Shown: positions 33,663 through 35,089 of the stretch, piece by piece
Layout of the letters: each line of letters starts with the position of its first letter
How positions within the stretch are numbered: the first letter of the stretch is position 1
Assembly (NCBI GenBank): GCA_035632695.1
Contig: DASQGG010000199.1
Coordinates: forward strand, 1-35,089
Direction of reading: 5' to 3'
Length of the DNA stretch: 35,089 bases
From: Thermoplasmata archaeon
Lineage (GTDB): Archaea; Thermoplasmatota; Thermoplasmata; RBG-16-68-12
Notes under the pieces: generated by a model
What the model was told of the DNA's origin: nothing
Database searches by the model: none
Seen by the model: the letters and a program-made list of their open reading frames with translations, nothing else
Translations under genes and position numbers: made by a program

Positions 33663-35089
33663 GTGAGCGTAGAAGGCCGGCACATCGCCCAGCGACGGTT
33701 CGCGAACCGCTTCTTCCTCCTCGTGTTCGGCATCTGGCTGGGCACGGTCCTGATCTTTGCGACCACCACGGTGAACTTCGGGTCGTGGATCAGCGTCACC
33801 CAGTTTGGCCTCATGATCTTCTTCCTGTTCAGCTTCGCTATCGTGTTCTCGAAGCGGGTCGTGTCCCTCTTCGTCAAGCCCTACCCGCTGCCGCGGCTCG
33901 ACGCGATCGCCCGGCAGCCCAAGGTCGCCCTTCTCTACACGACGATGAACGACGTCGTGCCGGAGTGCGTGCAGGCGATCCGGCAGACGTACCCCGTCGA
34001 CGTGTACATGCTCGACGACTCCTCGGACCCCTACAAGCGCGCCCTCGTGGACGACCTGGCCCGAGAGCGGGGCTTCCGCGTCCTGCGCCGGAGCGAGCGC
34101 AAGGGGTTCAAGGCGGGCGCCATCAACGGCTGGCTGGCGGCGCACGGCGCCGCGTACGACTACTTCGTGCTCCTCGACGCGGACTCGGTCCTTCCGCCCG
34201 ATTGGGTCGCGGAAGCCCTCAAGTACGCGGAGCATCCCGACAACGCGGACCTCGCGATCTTCCAGGGACTGATCAACATCTGGAACACGGACCGCCCGTT
34301 CCCCCGCGCCCTCGCCGCGACGACCCTCCTGGGCCAGGACGAGTGGGAGCGCCGGGTCAGCGGGTACGTCGGCGCGGTCTTCTGCTACGGCCACAACGTC
34401 ATGCTCCGGACGCGGCCGGTCCTCGAGGTCGGCGGGTTCGTGGAGGACTACGTGTCCGAGGACTTCGCCACCGCGGTCAAGCTCGCCTCCGCGGGGCACG
34501 GCTCCGTCTTCGTCCCCCTCCACACGTGGGAGGCCATGCCGGAGAACGTCCGCGGCTTCGTGAAGCGCCAGACCAAGTGGACCCGTGGGTCCATGGAGTT
34601 CTGGTCCTTCGTGCCGCCCGCGCGGCTCCCGTGGTGGAAGAAGATCTTCCTGTACACGACCCCGATGAACCACGTCGCCTACGTCGCGATCATGTTCGCC
34701 ATGGTCGCCGCGGTCTTCGGCCGGGTCTCGACCCTGGGCGCGTTCTTCGCCTTCGGCCAGAACCTGCTCGTGGCGCCGTTCGCGTACATCTGGTCCATCA
34801 GCCTGTTCCGGTTCATCATTGTGATGTCCCTGATCACGTCCGTGTTCACGGTCGCCAAGCTCCTGCAGGTCGGGGTGGGCTTCTGGCGCTACTACCGCGC
34901 GCGCACCCTGAGCAAGGCGATCGGCGCGATCATGCTCCCGCACGAGATCCGCGCGATGGTCATGTACCTCGTGGATCCGCGGCGGAAGTTCCCCGTGACC
35001 CCGAAGGACGAGCCGCCCATGACCATGCTGGAGATCCTCCACCTGGGTCGCGGCACGGTCGCCCTCGTGGGTGTGATGGCCCTCGGGCT
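33663..35089 (+). CDS. Membrane-embedded processive GT2 (cellulose/chitin/hyaluronan synthase-like), partial
   Basis: At least 475 residues, cut by the window edge. Two membrane helices (about 17-36 and 45-65) precede a GT-A domain with VYMLDDSSDP (Asp118-Asp119), LLDADSV (Asp172-Ala-Asp174) and SEDFATAVKL (Glu266-Asp267). Further membrane helices begin near residue 330. These are the marks of processive beta-glycan synthases related to cellulose synthase. The usual QxxRW motif reads RQTKW (302-306) in KRQTKWTRGS, so Gln and Arg are replaced by Arg and Lys. The start is GTG at 33663 with AAGGAG nine bases upstream. A long open frame on the opposite strand (33618-35042) is only its shadow. It probably polymerises and extrudes a surface polysaccharide; a single-transfer enzyme is possible given the altered motif. 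Confidence 0.88.
   Translation, partial: MSVEGRHIAQRRFANRFFLLVFGIWLGTVLIFATTTVNFGSWISVTQFGLMIFFLFSFAIVFSKRVVSLFVKPYPLPRLDAIARQPKVALLYTTMNDVVPECVQAIRQTYPVDVYMLDDSSDPYKRALVDDLARERGFRVLRRSERKGFKAGAINGWLAAHGAAYDYFVLLDADSVLPPDWVAEALKYAEHPDNADLAIFQGLINIWNTDRPFPRALAATTLLGQDEWERRVSGYVGAVFCYGHNVMLRTRPVLEVGGFVEDYVSEDFATAVKLASAGHGSVFVPLHTWEAMPENVRGFVKRQTKWTRGSMEFWSFVPPARLPWWKKIFLYTTPMNHVAYVAIMFAMVAAVFGRVSTLGAFFAFGQNLLVAPFAYIWSISLFRFIIVMSLITSVFTVAKLLQVGVGFWRYYRARTLSKAIGAIMLPHEIRAMVMYLVDPRRKFPVTPKDEPPMTMLEILHLGRGTVALVGVMALG

Noticed and set aside
33618-35042. A 474-codon minus-strand frame at the window end
   Set aside because: Shadow of the plus-strand processive GT2, which has all catalytic acids.
1-35089. 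tRNA, rRNA, CRISPR, insertion sequences and prophage genes
   Set aside because: I looked through the intergenic gaps for cloverleaf signatures, regularly spaced repeats, transposase motifs and integrases and saw none. A covariance-model scan would settle the RNA genes.

Overview
The window is a gene-dense, GC-rich (about two thirds G+C by eye) chromosomal segment that looks archaeal. The reasons are TATA-like boxes 26-35 bases upstream of several first genes, leaving little or no leader; Shine-Dalgarno (SD) motifs in front of genes inside operons; a Ras-like GTPase and a Roadblock protein; a tandem winged-helix regulator; and many dolichol-type glycosyltransferases. A high-GC Thermoplasmatota lineage fits best, but that is inference and no rRNA or single-copy marker is present. 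I saw no tRNA, rRNA, CRISPR array, insertion sequence or phage gene.

Region 1 (18-8928, minus strand) is a tightly packed seven-gene glycan operon, read from right to left. It encodes a polyprenyl-phosphate sugar synthase-like GT2, a GT4, a B12-type radical SAM protein, two more GT4 enzymes, a GT-C-like membrane protein and a last GT4. Genes overlap or lie within 30 bases of each other, with strong internal SD motifs. The set suggests assembly of a lipid-linked or surface glycan, with the radical SAM protein as a possible tailoring enzyme.

Region 2 (9034-10887, minus strand) holds a CPBP-like membrane protein lacking its usual histidines and two small membrane proteins. Region 3 (11057-18111, plus strand) holds a Roadblock/LC7 protein, a tandem winged-helix regulator, a polytopic membrane protein, and a three-gene cluster. 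The cluster is a secreted DOMON/CBM9-like protein with Ig and Fn3 domains, a small anchored beta protein, and a DUF2231-like membrane protein with a cytosolic helical tail. I read it as a possible heme-based transmembrane redox module. A Ras-like GTPase with an altered switch II follows.

Region 4 (18170-23165) has two minus-strand genes (a coiled-coil peptide and an eight-helix membrane protein), a small plus-strand membrane protein, and a large secreted subtilase with a PA insert. A perfect 8-bp inverted repeat abuts the subtilase ribosome binding site. Region 5 (23407-30755) is a second glycan region: a GDP-mannose 3,5-epimerase-like enzyme, a GT2, a GT-C-like protein with a C-terminal beta domain, a CgeB-like glycosyltransferase and a GT4. 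Region 6 (30756-35089) begins with an AT-rich divergent control region, followed by an ABC-2 exporter pair whose permease carries a large extracytoplasmic insert, and a processive membrane GT2 cut by the window edge.

Together the window is mainly about building, exporting and remodelling the cell surface, with a possible electron-transfer module and small signalling proteins in the middle. All functional calls rest on motifs read by eye.
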